This document shows, piece by piece, positions 8,239 to 16,915 of a stretch of 25,582 nucleotides of DNA. The stretch comes from Bacteroidales bacterium UBA1216 (GTDB lineage: Bacteria > Bacteroidota > Bacteroidia > Bacteroidales > Paludibacteraceae). Where the stretch lies: contig DBXI01000076.1 of the NCBI GenBank assembly GCA_002309255.1, positions 1 to 25,582 of the forward strand. The letters run 5' to 3'. The notes beneath the pieces are model-generated. The model was not told the origin of the DNA and did no database searches. It saw nothing but the letters and a program-made list of their open reading frames with translations. The position numbers and the translations under genes are program-made. Numbering within the stretch: position 1 is the stretch's first letter; each line of letters begins with the position of its first letter.

Positions 8239-9205
8239 ACAATAATTTGTTAACCTTTTTCGGAAGCAACAGTGAGCAGAGGGTGAATGTTACAAGACAG
8301 AATGCAAAAGTGGCAGAATAATCGATTACGGTAGAGCGTTGCAGATAAAAGTCGAACACTAATATAAACGGGAACTGCAAAAGGTATATTGCGGTGCTTA
8401 GCCGTCGTACTGTTAGGGATGCTTTGTCACTAATGAGATTGGTCATGTCAATATCCAGCACCAACAAGAAGAGGAAGAGCGCGATGAACGCCTGCATTAC
8501 TTGAACGGGGGTGTGTATGAACAGGAAATAGGCTGCAACCCCGGACAGGATCACCCCAATGCCGGATAGATACGGACTTAAGCGGAAACCTGTTCGGCTT
8601 ATTCCAAATCCGATGATCATGTAGAAGATTCCTTCGTTGAACGGATTGCGCGTTGAACCAAACACGACATGTATCATGCGCCCAGGCAGAGTGTCCCAGC
8701 CAATCCCGCAGTTTAGGATAACTCCATACACGAACAAGACTAACGCCGCAAGCATCCCCCATTTTAGTGCATGATATTTATCTAACCAATATATGATAAC
8801 GCATCCGTATAACAAGCATAATAGGTACCAGTAGATGCCCGAACTGCCGGAGAAAAAGAATTCCCGGATAAGATATACAATCCGCAGAACAACCGAATAA
8901 TCCGGATGACCTCGGGAAATAGTCATCCAGGATACTGGGAGTGTAAGCAGAGTCCAAATGCCGTATAGGGAGAATATGCGCCAGAAGTAATGCTTTATGT
9001 ATCCTTTTTTGTCATTGTTATGCAGTCCCTTCTCTAAGAAGAATCCCGAGGTGATGAAGAAGAACGGGACAGCCAGTGGGCAGATGAGGCATTTGATCCA
9101 TATACCCCATGGTTCAAAGCAATACGTATGGATGAATATAATCAGGCACGCACATAGTAACTTGGCGATATCGAGTGATTTATATACCTTTGTTTGTGCG
9201 GTCAT
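8231..9205 (-). CDS. Membrane acyltransferase, acyltransferase-3 family
   Basis: A 324-residue integral inner-membrane protein with roughly ten hydrophobic helices. The family start is present: SLDIAKLLCACLIIFIHTY, with the conserved histidine at about H26 and Asp at D12, followed by a region resembling PFFFITSGFFLEKG. Acyltransferase-3 proteins O-acetylate or otherwise O-acylate sugars of surface glycans and lipid-linked intermediates using cytoplasmic acyl-CoA. It lies between a pyruvyl transferase (4-base overlap) and a GT4 gene (8-base overlap), so it likely modifies a residue added by a neighbouring enzyme. Acyl group and position are unknown. Confidence 0.88.
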   Translation of the reverse strand: MTAQTKVYKSLDIAKLLCACLIIFIHTYCFEPWGIWIKCLICPLAVPFFFITSGFFLEKGLHNNDKKGYIKHYFWRIFSLYGIWTLLTLPVSWMTISRGHPDYSVVLRIVYLIREFFFSGSSGIYWYLLCLLYGCVIIYWLDKYHALKWGMLAALVLFVYGVILNCGIGWDTLPGRMIHVVFGSTRNPFNEGIFYMIIGFGISRTGFRLSPYLSGIGVILSGVAAYFLFIHTPVQVMQAFIALFLFLLVLDIDMTNLISDKASLTVRRLSTAIYLLQFPFILVFDFYLQRSTVIDYSATFAFCLVTFTLCSLLLPKKVNKLLYG

Positions 9206-10203
9206 GGCAGAAATGCTTTACTTCGTGTGATATGCTCGTCAAGATGCTGTGGATCCAATTGCATCAAGTCCTGCATGCGGATATTTAGTCCGTCTTCGCG
9301 GTTGATGACGGAATATGGCACGCCGAAGATCATGGCAAATGCTGTCCCATGGAAAGAGTTACTGACTAGATGCGATGCATGACGAATGAGTGCGAGGAAG
9401 GTTTGCGGTGAGGCATATACGTAGTTCTTGTCCGCATAGCGTAACCGTTTGTCACCGATGGAGTAGATCTTGAGGTTCTGTGCTGCGGCTATGCGTTGGG
9501 CTTCCATACGCACCTTGGGGCTGTCCATAAAATCATACACGAGCAGGTATCTATCAGCTTTGACGGTATCATCGGCAAACTGCTCCCACTCTTCTTTGGG
9601 CAAAAGAAAAACGGGATCCAATACTTCTGTGCCTTTATATCCTAATGATTCCAATATCTTTATGGCAGAATGCTCTCGGACAGAGATTGCATCAAAGCGT
9701 GCTAAATTGCCTTGCACAAACTCAAGTGCAGCGGGCATAATATCCTCTGTAGCAAAGCTGGCTGCGTAACTTATCCTTCGGACTGACTTCTCACCAAAAT
9801 CAAGATAATATCCGGGGTCGGTGCCGTTGCGGAATCCTGTGTTCCAGATCTGGTCGCTACCGGCTATATACAGATCTGCTTTTGGGGCACCAGTACGCAG
9901 TTCGTCAATCGACCAATAGATGCGTTTCGTGAGCGGGATATATGATTTTGAGAAGTTGTCGAAGTAGGTCTGACGTGTTTTGAGGCGCAAACGATCAGGC
10001 AGCTGCAGGATTAGTTTTCCCCATTGCTTTACGGACAACCCCGGCCAGAATAGCACCTTGATCTCGCCTCGCATATAATTTGGACGGTAATCAATCACCT
10101 GCACCTCATGTCCCTGCTGTTGCAGATAGCGCGCAAGGGCGTACGTCTGCAGACGTGCACCGTAGTTATACGCATTCTGGCATGTTATGGTACAGATGGT
10201 CAT
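9202..10203 (-). CDS. Polysaccharide pyruvyl transferase family protein (copy 1)
   Basis: A 333-residue cytoplasmic enzyme of the CsaB/WcaK-type family, expected to form a pyruvate ketal on a sugar from phosphoenolpyruvate and so add a negative charge. Visible landmarks are TCQNAYNYGARLQTYAL (7-23), YIAGSDQIWN (112-121), SVREHSA (174-180), DPVFLLPKEEW (196-206) and SNSFHGTAFAMIF (281-293), whose Ser-x-x-His-Gly is the family core. Both neighbours overlap by four bases (ATGA). A second, clearly divergent member is at 19623-20612. Not every family member has been shown to transfer pyruvate, so the family call is firm and the reaction less so. Confidence 0.85.
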   Translation of the reverse strand: MTICTITCQNAYNYGARLQTYALARYLQQQGHEVQVIDYRPNYMRGEIKVLFWPGLSVKQWGKLILQLPDRLRLKTRQTYFDNFSKSYIPLTKRIYWSIDELRTGAPKADLYIAGSDQIWNTGFRNGTDPGYYLDFGEKSVRRISYAASFATEDIMPAALEFVQGNLARFDAISVREHSAIKILESLGYKGTEVLDPVFLLPKEEWEQFADDTVKADRYLLVYDFMDSPKVRMEAQRIAAAQNLKIYSIGDKRLRYADKNYVYASPQTFLALIRHASHLVSNSFHGTAFAMIFGVPYSVINREDGLNIRMQDLMQLDPQHLDEHITRSKAFLP

Positions 10204-11351
10204 GAATTAAGAATCAATTTGTTCACTTTAGCGCTTTCTTTCTCAGCCGTAGTGTTCTGCTCTTGCTGCAGATGCAGGACGATTGCTTGACGCAGCTTTG
10301 AATCCGTCACGAGCCGCATGATTTGCTCCGCCAATGAATCGGGATTCATATTTGCAATCAAGCCATTCACTCCATCGGTAATCTGGTCGTACACTACGGG
10401 GAAGTTGGTGCTTACAATAGGTTTATGCAGTATCTTTGCTTCAGCAATAGTCAGCCCGAACCCTTCAAAGCGTGAAGTCTGAACATAGATATCGCATGCG
10501 CGCACATGTGGATAAGGATTAGCCTGCTCGCCTAACAGTACTACGTTGTTGTGCAAATGATACTTTTCAATCAAACGTTCTATTGCTGATCTTTCTGTTC
10601 CGTCACCAATAAAATACCACGTGAACGCCAGACCTCTCTCCCGCAATATCCGCACGGTCTCAACGGCAAAATCGAACCCCTTCAGAGGTGCCATTCTGCC
10701 GACCGTAACAATCTTCAGTCCGTCATTCGGTTTTATGGATAGCGGCTCTTGTGCCATGCTTCGGATCAAGGAAGGGTTAACTATGTCATAGATGGGATAT
10801 AACTTTTCTTTGGGCATATATTCGGATGTTGACAGGATAGATTTCAGCCGATCAGATACCGGAACAATTATATCTGCTCGTTCGTAGAATGGTCGGTTAA
10901 ACGGAGCTTTATATCCCACCTGTGTTATGTCGGCATTGATCCATGTACACTTCTTGTCAGCAGAGACCTTATCGATAATATAATACGTCGGAAAACCTTG
11001 TTGATACGCAATGGCTACGTCATAATGTTTCTTGAACGGCGTGTAAGCTCGATGCATGGTTTTCCATCGGGATTCTGCACCATGTTCCTTTCTGCCGATT
11101 AAACGATTCCATCGTAGACGCAAGGAGAAAATGGCCTGATATATCCAGAAAAGCCATGGCTTAACCTGCTGCTTGAAATCAATGATCCGAACTTGCTTGG
11201 GCACATACTGCTCAAAGATTCCTCCACGTTGCATCAACAATAGCTCGACATCGACTCGAGTATAGTCTAGGGTTGGCAGCAAGGAGACTATACTCTTCTC
11301 CGCACCACCGCACTGCAGGGACTCTATGAAGAACAGGACTTTCTTTTTCAC
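10200..11351 (-). CDS. GT4 glycosyltransferase
   Basis: A 383-residue GT-B enzyme. It shows the loop SLQCGGAEKSIVSLLP (11-26), the domain-two start IVTVGRMAPLKGFDFA (214-229), the donor segment YFIGDGTER and E-x7-E at E296-E304 (FEGFGLTIAE). The preceding stretch NPYPHVRACDIYVQTSRFEG is nearly the same as in the GT4 protein at 7030-8238, which suggests an old duplication. It is coupled on both sides by 4-base overlaps to a GT32 gene upstream and a pyruvyl transferase downstream. Linkage and donor are unknown. Confidence 0.9.
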   Translation of the reverse strand: MKKKVLFFIESLQCGGAEKSIVSLLPTLDYTRVDVELLLMQRGGIFEQYVPKQVRIIDFKQQVKPWLFWIYQAIFSLRLRWNRLIGRKEHGAESRWKTMHRAYTPFKKHYDVAIAYQQGFPTYYIIDKVSADKKCTWINADITQVGYKAPFNRPFYERADIIVPVSDRLKSILSTSEYMPKEKLYPIYDIVNPSLIRSMAQEPLSIKPNDGLKIVTVGRMAPLKGFDFAVETVRILRERGLAFTWYFIGDGTERSAIERLIEKYHLHNNVVLLGEQANPYPHVRACDIYVQTSRFEGFGLTIAEAKILHKPIVSTNFPVVYDQITDGVNGLIANMNPDSLAEQIMRLVTDSKLRQAIVLHLQQEQNTTAEKESAKVNKLILNS

Positions 11352-12124
11352 AGTTTCTTGATTAGCATGTATCCAAGACTATTCACGAATCGGCGCAGAA
11401 CGGCTTCCAATCGCCACTTGATCTTATATTGCCAGGTGATGGTATCTTCAGTCATCTTCTGCTCCCGCCAACTGCCTAAAGCCAAATGGCGTATGTATGT
11501 GTCTGCTGTTTGAGTTATTGCGTCGAAATAATGCGATGGATACACCACTACGCCATGCTCCAGGTGCTGTTCAACATCGGCTGACGGAAACGGGTTATAG
11601 CCGATCTGCTTGGCTATCTCGCTATGGATAAACGGCTGATATTCGGTGTTATATTTCAGTCGCATCGGAAGTGTTTCGTCTGCTGATGTAATGAATGGAC
11701 GATGATCATAGTATGACAACACCCGCCCCACGAACCAGTCTCCTTTCTCTGCGCCAAAGCAATGGGATGTCAGGTACATCTCTGTCCGCCGACCTTCTAC
11801 ATGAACAGAATGCTCTTTTCCGATGAAGGACGTATTGTTTAGCAATGTGTCAAACGACTGATACGCCATGCAATCCGTATCCAGGTAGATACCGCCTTCC
11901 GTATATACGACGTATAGGCGCACAAAATCTGCCGCAAATGCCCATTTCTTTTTTTTGATGCATTGTTTGAGCCATAGGCTGTCGATAGCAGCTATGCGTT
12001 GGGCGTCCCATAACACATATTCATAATCGGGCATATACCGATGCCATGATTGGATGCATTGTTCAACGAGCTCGGGGAAAGGCTCGCCACTAAACCATGT
12101 ATAATGGATCTTCTTTGGTATCAT
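11348..12124 (-). CDS. GT32-like glycosyltransferase (paralogue A)
   Basis: A 258-residue DXD glycosyltransferase. It opens with MIPKKIHYTWF, has MPDYEYVLWD (31-40) and AADFVRLYVVYTEGGIYLDTD with DxD at D82-D84, then LTSHCFGAEKGDWFV, and ends with SWREQ and GYMLIKKL. The last features are shared with the protein at 13206-13991 but not with the shorter GT32 at 6368-7033. I start at 12124, where the domain begins and the ATG overlaps the upstream stop as ATGA; the in-frame ATG at 12154 adds ten residues with no homology to the paralogues. Donor and acceptor are unknown. Confidence 0.88.
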   Translation of the reverse strand: MIPKKIHYTWFSGEPFPELVEQCIQSWHRYMPDYEYVLWDAQRIAAIDSLWLKQCIKKKKWAFAADFVRLYVVYTEGGIYLDTDCMAYQSFDTLLNNTSFIGKEHSVHVEGRRTEMYLTSHCFGAEKGDWFVGRVLSYYDHRPFITSADETLPMRLKYNTEYQPFIHSEIAKQIGYNPFPSADVEQHLEHGVVVYPSHYFDAITQTADTYIRHLALGSWREQKMTEDTITWQYKIKWRLEAVLRRFVNSLGYMLIKKL

Positions 12125-13209
12125 GTGGATTGAGGTTTCTTCTTGCCTACGCAAATATACAAGTATCTATTGATTAGTGGTAAAGTGATTATACAGAATA
12201 ATATAATCGCTCCCAGCATACCCCAGCCGTTTGCCAAGATGGGACGATTGAATATCTCCGCCAGCCAGCGCATGGTGCTAAGTATATAGTTGTGCAGCGC
12301 TAAGATAGCAATCCCGTTTAGTGAGATGAGGCGCAGGATGCGACCAATGAATAACGGCTTGTTTAACCGGCCGATGCAGATAAAAAGTAGTGTTAGCAAG
12401 AATGTCCCGCACCATGAAACGGAGGTGTATGCGAGAAGATTATGATCTAAGTCATTCACGATGTATCCGATGCATGGGGATGTTAAGTTCTTTACTCCGT
12501 AGTAGTAGATACCAGCCAGAATGAGTATCATCAAAACCAGCCAACCTAAATGGATCTTTGACAAATCAGGAAGAGCTTTGCCCAAGATAAAACCTCCCAC
12601 GAAAAACGCCGATGATGTAATGCAGGTCGGAAGGTTAAAGGGTATGTTTATATCCCTCATATACAGTATCCAACCTGCCACAAAACAAAGGATGGCAATT
12701 GCCCCCAACCAATATGAACCATACGAGCGGCTTGAGATCAAGCGGATAGGATAGAACCATAGTATGTTCAGCAGGAAAAGTGTGTAAACGAACCATAAGG
12801 GGGTTACATATGGCGCAGAGTGTCCGTTGATGATATCCAACACATATATCTGGATCTGTACGAGCAAGGAATGAATGTAATCGTTCTGTGTCAGTAGGTC
12901 AGCTATCCTATTTTGCAAGGCTGAGCCCGGATAGTGCGTGCTTAATTGATATAGTGAAGGTGAGAGGAACAAAAAGAAAAACGACAAAATCACATATGGA
13001 AGCAACAAACTCTTACATTTCGACATTAAGAATTCCCGCCACTCTCTGTTCGGGCGGAAAAGCATACCCGACAGGAAGAAGAATGCCGCCATGTGAAACG
13101 TGGATATATAGGGGAAGATGTTCCAGGAGAAACCTATATGCCCCAGACAGACGCCCAACAAGACGAAGCCTTTTTCGTTATCTATCCATCGTATGCGTTC
13201 GCGGCTCAT
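12121..13209 (-). CDS. Membrane acyltransferase, acyltransferase-3 (fucose O-acetylase-like) family
   Basis: A 362-residue multi-helix inner-membrane protein. The start RIRWIDNEKGFVLLGVCLGHIGF carries the conserved Asp (D10) and His (H24). It is followed by STFHMAAFFFLSGMLF, the fHMPxFFfxSG pattern of the NolL/fucose-acetylase-like branch. About ten hydrophobic segments follow to a short basic tail. It probably O-acetylates a sugar in the polysaccharide or its precursor. It is flanked by the two closely related GT32 genes and coupled to both by 4-base ATGA overlaps, which suggests a unit made of transferase plus decorator. Substrate is inferred only from this context. Confidence 0.87.
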   Translation of the reverse strand: MSRERIRWIDNEKGFVLLGVCLGHIGFSWNIFPYISTFHMAAFFFLSGMLFRPNREWREFLMSKCKSLLLPYVILSFFFLFLSPSLYQLSTHYPGSALQNRIADLLTQNDYIHSLLVQIQIYVLDIINGHSAPYVTPLWFVYTLFLLNILWFYPIRLISSRSYGSYWLGAIAILCFVAGWILYMRDINIPFNLPTCITSSAFFVGGFILGKALPDLSKIHLGWLVLMILILAGIYYYGVKNLTSPCIGYIVNDLDHNLLAYTSVSWCGTFLLTLLFICIGRLNKPLFIGRILRLISLNGIAILALHNYILSTMRWLAEIFNRPILANGWGMLGAIILFCIITLPLINRYLYICVGKKKPQST

Positions 13210-13991
13210 AACTTAATCAGCATATATCCTCGTTTGCGCCAATATAGCTCACGGAGAGCTTTCAGTCTCCAATTGATTTTATACCATAGCGTATAGTTGA
13301 TGGTATCTTTCCATTGCTGCTCTCGCCAACTGCCTGCCGCGTGATGATGACCGAAGGTGCGGGCTGTCAGTTTGCCGTTGATTCGGCCGAAATAGTCGCA
13401 GGGATATACAGTAATACCATCTTCCAATCGCTGTGTATCATCGCTATGGACGGATGCATCATACCCGAAGGTTCTGGCTATCTCCGATTGAATATACGGC
13501 ATCATCAGCATATTCAATCGCAGGTGGGGTGGGATGCTCTTATCCTTGCAACCGATAAAATGCCGTCCGTCGTAATAGTCCATGCAGCGCTTGATGAACG
13601 GATGTCCGGCTTCGGCTCCGAAGCAATGGGAGGTAAGGAACACATTCACTTGGCGCTCCAGTAGCACATACGGAACACTCTCGCGACCGATGAAGCAGCG
13701 CGAATCAAGCAGTTTGTCGAATGGCTGATATACTTCAAAATCGGTATCCAGATAGATGCCGCCGTAGGTATATACGGCATACAGCCGCACATAATCAGCT
13801 GCAAAGGCATATTTTTTCTCACTCAGGCACTCATCCATCCATACGGATGCGATCTCTTTTATCTTCTTCGCATCCCATAGTACGAACTGATAATCCGGCA
13901 TGAACTTGTGCCAGGATGTGATGCATTGCTCAACGATTGCAGGATACGGATCATTGCCAAACCACGTATAATGTATTATCTTCGGTATCAT
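13206..13991 (-). CDS. GT32-like glycosyltransferase (paralogue B)
   Basis: A 261-residue DXD glycosyltransferase. Its N-terminal 85 residues (MIPKIIHYTWF, MPDYQFVLWD, AADYVRLYAVYTYGGIYLDTD) match paralogue A at well over half of positions by eye, with DxD again at D82-D84. LTSHCFGAE, SEIA, GSWREQ and the tail GYMLIKL are also shared. The middle region (about 110-220) differs more, as expected if acceptor choice has diverged. Eighteen bases separate it from the upstream GT2 gene, one of the larger gaps in the operon; its stop overlaps the acyltransferase ATG by four bases. Confidence 0.88.
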   Translation of the reverse strand: MIPKIIHYTWFGNDPYPAIVEQCITSWHKFMPDYQFVLWDAKKIKEIASVWMDECLSEKKYAFAADYVRLYAVYTYGGIYLDTDFEVYQPFDKLLDSRCFIGRESVPYVLLERQVNVFLTSHCFGAEAGHPFIKRCMDYYDGRHFIGCKDKSIPPHLRLNMLMMPYIQSEIARTFGYDASVHSDDTQRLEDGITVYPCDYFGRINGKLTARTFGHHHAAGSWREQQWKDTINYTLWYKINWRLKALRELYWRKRGYMLIKL

Positions 13992-14009
13992 ATCTGTTGA
14001 TAGTGGTGT

Positions 14010-14975
14010 TTATAGGTTTCTTATTCTCATATATATATCGCATAGATGCCATGCGTGCATCTTTCCTAATGCTATAAACACAGGTGAACATTGCGATTTG
14101 ATAGCACTGAAGTTATCGTTTGCGAACATGGATTGGTATATACTGATTCGTTTCGTGCTACTGATTTCATGATCCTCGTACGCCATATGCGTAGCCGTTT
14201 GGAGTGCATCCAGGTAGATTATATCAGCATATCGTGAGGACAGATGGTTGGTAAGGTACGCATTCTTCATCACCGGATAAATCCTGCTGATACTACCGTA
14301 GTACGCTGCAGAATGGACAGTAGCTGTTAATGAAGTATCATTGCTCTTGTCGCAGTGATACAGGTGTACGGTGTGAACCGATAGGTGTTTTACGTAAGTC
14401 AAATAGGTATATACAAATATGGTATCTTCACCGAATTGCAAGTCGGTCGGGAACAGGATGTTGTAGCGCTTTATAATGTCCGTGCGGAACAACTTGCACA
14501 CTGGCCCGCAAAAGGTGTAGTAACTTAGATTCTGCAACGCTTCCTCTATACGCATCACTCCATCTTTAGCCGAACTTTTATCTCTTTGGAAGATATCCTG
14601 ATTGTATGTCTTTCCGGCGTTGTGGATAGTAAGACCGGCTAAAGCCATTTCGCCGCACGTGTCTTGTTCAAGGGTTTCCAATGTGGCGGAATCTAAATAG
14701 TCATCTGCATCCAGGAACATCAGCCAATCTCCCGTTGCCGCCTCTATGCCTGCATTCCTCGCCGCGCTTACGCCCATGTTTGCCCTTGCAATCATGCGCA
14801 TCTGCGGATGTTTGCTCGTATAGTCCTGTAAGATTATTTTTGATGCATCTGTACTGCCGTCATCTATAGCGATGATCTCATGCGCCGGACAGGTCTGCGC
14901 CAGCACACTATCTATGCACCGCACTAAGGTGCCGGCTGCATTGTAAACAGGTATAATGATGGAGATTCGTATCAT
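14010..14975 (-). CDS. GT2 glycosyltransferase
   Basis: A 321-residue GT-A fold enzyme. The pattern RISIIIPVYNAAGTL, AIDDGSTDAS (36-45), GVSAARNAGIEAATGDW (68-84) and the metal site LDADDYLD (88-95) is standard for GT2 enzymes of capsule loci. CGPVCKLFRTDII and FGEDTIFVYTYL in the second half are the usual acceptor-side and catalytic-base region (E-D at the ED pair). Its ATG overlaps the stop of the upstream acyltransferase by four bases. Sugar specificity cannot be deduced. Confidence 0.91.
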   Translation of the reverse strand: MIRISIIIPVYNAAGTLVRCIDSVLAQTCPAHEIIAIDDGSTDASKIILQDYTSKHPQMRMIARANMGVSAARNAGIEAATGDWLMFLDADDYLDSATLETLEQDTCGEMALAGLTIHNAGKTYNQDIFQRDKSSAKDGVMRIEEALQNLSYYTFCGPVCKLFRTDIIKRYNILFPTDLQFGEDTIFVYTYLTYVKHLSVHTVHLYHCDKSNDTSLTATVHSAAYYGSISRIYPVMKNAYLTNHLSSRYADIIYLDALQTATHMAYEDHEISSTKRISIYQSMFANDNFSAIKSQCSPVFIALGKMHAWHLCDIYMRIRNL

Positions 14976-15940
14976 CTATTCTGGATAATCTTGCGTATGT
15001 ATGGTATTTTATCCAGTAGGATTCCGATTAACAAACTAACTGGGATCAGAATGATCGGTTTGCACCAAGCAGTATGGATATATAGATTAGTCGGTAGCAA
15101 TAGCGTCCAGTGTATCAGATAGATAGCGAAGGTATATCGGGCTATATATGTGATGACGCTTGTTTCTCTCAATGGTATGCGTGAGGCTAATTCGAATATG
15201 GCAAGTGTCAGTAGCGCACATGGGTAAGTGCGAAAACTATCAAAATGTAAATCATTGTGCAAAAAATGGTTATACCACCATTCATTCGATGTCAGTAGCC
15301 AATTATGTGTTAATAGTATTAAAAATCCCAATATAGCCAACAACGAAACAGACCAAGTAGGCAGGTTCTTTGTATTTATGCGATTGGACAAAAGCAAATA
15401 ACCTCCGATATAATAGAATAGGCTATATCCGTTCCAGTTTTCCATGATGGAAATTGGACGTAGGAATCTGTCTAATCCCTGAAAACTAATCACGCCGATA
15501 ATCGCCCACAAGATAACTATTTCTTTTGTGTTATGAGATTTAATAAACTCCCGCAGAAATGGCTGAAGGAAATTAAGTACAATCAGCGAACACACAAACC
15601 ACAAATGATTGCAATAGGGGGCATCCAAACTGCACACATGAGATATGATTTGCTTCACAGATATCGGTTCTGAGCGAGCAGACATCCATATGACACTCGA
15701 CAAACATCCCCAAAATGCTACGATGAACAATAGATGCAAATTGCGGTGAAGGATTGTGGTAAAACTATAGTCCCTCTGCAATGAGAGCCCACCATTTATT
15801 ACAAAAAAAATGGGGATGCATATGGAAAAAAGTGATGAGGTCACATGATCGTTGAACCAAGATAGATGGCGCATCACAACCAAAACAATGGCAAAAATTT
15901 TCAGCCAATCAATATATGCAAGATGACGTGACGTATTCAT
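14972..15940 (-). CDS. Membrane acyltransferase, acyltransferase-3 family
   Basis: A 322-residue multi-helix membrane protein. It starts with LAYIDWLKIFAIVLVVMRHLSW, with family Asp and His at D11 and H25, followed by SICIPIFFVINGGLSLQRDYSF. About ten hydrophobic helices follow to a basic C-terminus (KIPYIRKIIQNR). It is the third member of the family in the operon and is not an obvious recent copy of the other two. The gene looks more AT-rich than its neighbours, with several A- or T-runs, which may reflect a separate origin. It lies between two GT2 genes, six bases after one and overlapping the next by four. Predicted O-acylation of a glycan residue is inferred from the family. Confidence 0.85.
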   Translation of the reverse strand: MNTSRHLAYIDWLKIFAIVLVVMRHLSWFNDHVTSSLFSICIPIFFVINGGLSLQRDYSFTTILHRNLHLLFIVAFWGCLSSVIWMSARSEPISVKQIISHVCSLDAPYCNHLWFVCSLIVLNFLQPFLREFIKSHNTKEIVILWAIIGVISFQGLDRFLRPISIMENWNGYSLFYYIGGYLLLSNRINTKNLPTWSVSLLAILGFLILLTHNWLLTSNEWWYNHFLHNDLHFDSFRTYPCALLTLAIFELASRIPLRETSVITYIARYTFAIYLIHWTLLLPTNLYIHTAWCKPIILIPVSLLIGILLDKIPYIRKIIQNR

Positions 15941-15946
15941 GTAACC

Positions 15947-16915
15947 TTATAAGATACCTATTTTTTTACTCAACAAATATAGGGGATAGATGTTATATAG
16001 CAGATATACTATCCACCGCATCCCGGGAGCAGTGTGTGATATCACATTTATATCCCTATAGCATTCATGAAATGTGTGATAGAATTCCCCTTCAGATGCA
16101 AAAGCCTTCCTATAACCCAATTTCCGCCAGTACTTCATGGAGTTCACGGATCGATGAAACCGTTTTTCACCTTCCGGTTGCGCGTATATCGCGCGCGCGA
16201 TCCTCTCTATATTGTATTGGTGCGGCAACCAATCTTTCATCGCGTAGCCGTGCGTGTTGATGATGGAGGTATCATTCCTATGGTCATAGTAATACCCCGC
16301 CGTCGCAACTTGACAAATACTGCGGGACAGAATATATGCGTGAATAATGGAGTAGGTATCTTCCCCAACTCCCGTGGGATAGATCTGATCGAATGCCTGC
16401 AGGATCAGTTCTCTCCGGAACAGATGTATCACTAATTCCATCGGTAGGCTGTTGCGGCAGTAATTCTGCTCGATGCAATCGAGGGGAGTAGCCTGTATAT
16501 CGTAGTGCCGTACTGCGGAATGATCTTCCCAGATATTTGTGTAGTCGCATACTACAATATCCGTCGTTCTGCTATTCGTTGCGGCAAGCAGTGTCTTGTA
16601 ATAAACATTATCCACCCAATCATCGCTGTCGCACCAACCGATATATTGCCCTCTTGCTTCTTCTATCCCCCGTTTGCGCGTCAGATATACACCCTTATTC
16701 TTCTCATTCTGTATTATCCGCACCTGCTCCTTTCTTTGGGGGTATTTATTTGCAACGTCACGTATTATATCTACAGAATCGTCAGTTGATCCATCATCGA
16801 CAAATACAAACTCCACTCCCTCCTGCAGTGTCTGCTCCATCAGGGATGTAACGCATCGCTCAATATACCGGGATGCATTGTATACGGGAATGATAATGGA
16901 TAATTGCGGGATCAT
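15947..16915 (-). CDS. GT2 glycosyltransferase
   Basis: A 322-residue GT-A enzyme with PQLSIIIPVYNASRYI, FVDDGSTDDS (38-47), GVYLTRKRGIEEARGQYIGW (75-94) and metal site CDSDDWVD (95-102). PTGVGEDTYSIIHAYIL supplies the later acidic pair typical of this branch. The C-terminal 60 residues are hydrophobic and aromatic (MRWIVYLLYNIYPLYLL), suggesting membrane association. The start codon shares one base with the preceding stop (TAATG), a re-initiation arrangement. Donor is unknown. Confidence 0.9.
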   Translation of the reverse strand: MIPQLSIIIPVYNASRYIERCVTSLMEQTLQEGVEFVFVDDGSTDDSVDIIRDVANKYPQRKEQVRIIQNEKNKGVYLTRKRGIEEARGQYIGWCDSDDWVDNVYYKTLLAATNSRTTDIVVCDYTNIWEDHSAVRHYDIQATPLDCIEQNYCRNSLPMELVIHLFRRELILQAFDQIYPTGVGEDTYSIIHAYILSRSICQVATAGYYYDHRNDTSIINTHGYAMKDWLPHQYNIERIARAIYAQPEGEKRFHRSVNSMKYWRKLGYRKAFASEGEFYHTFHECYRDINVISHTAPGMRWIVYLLYNIYPLYLLSKKIGIL

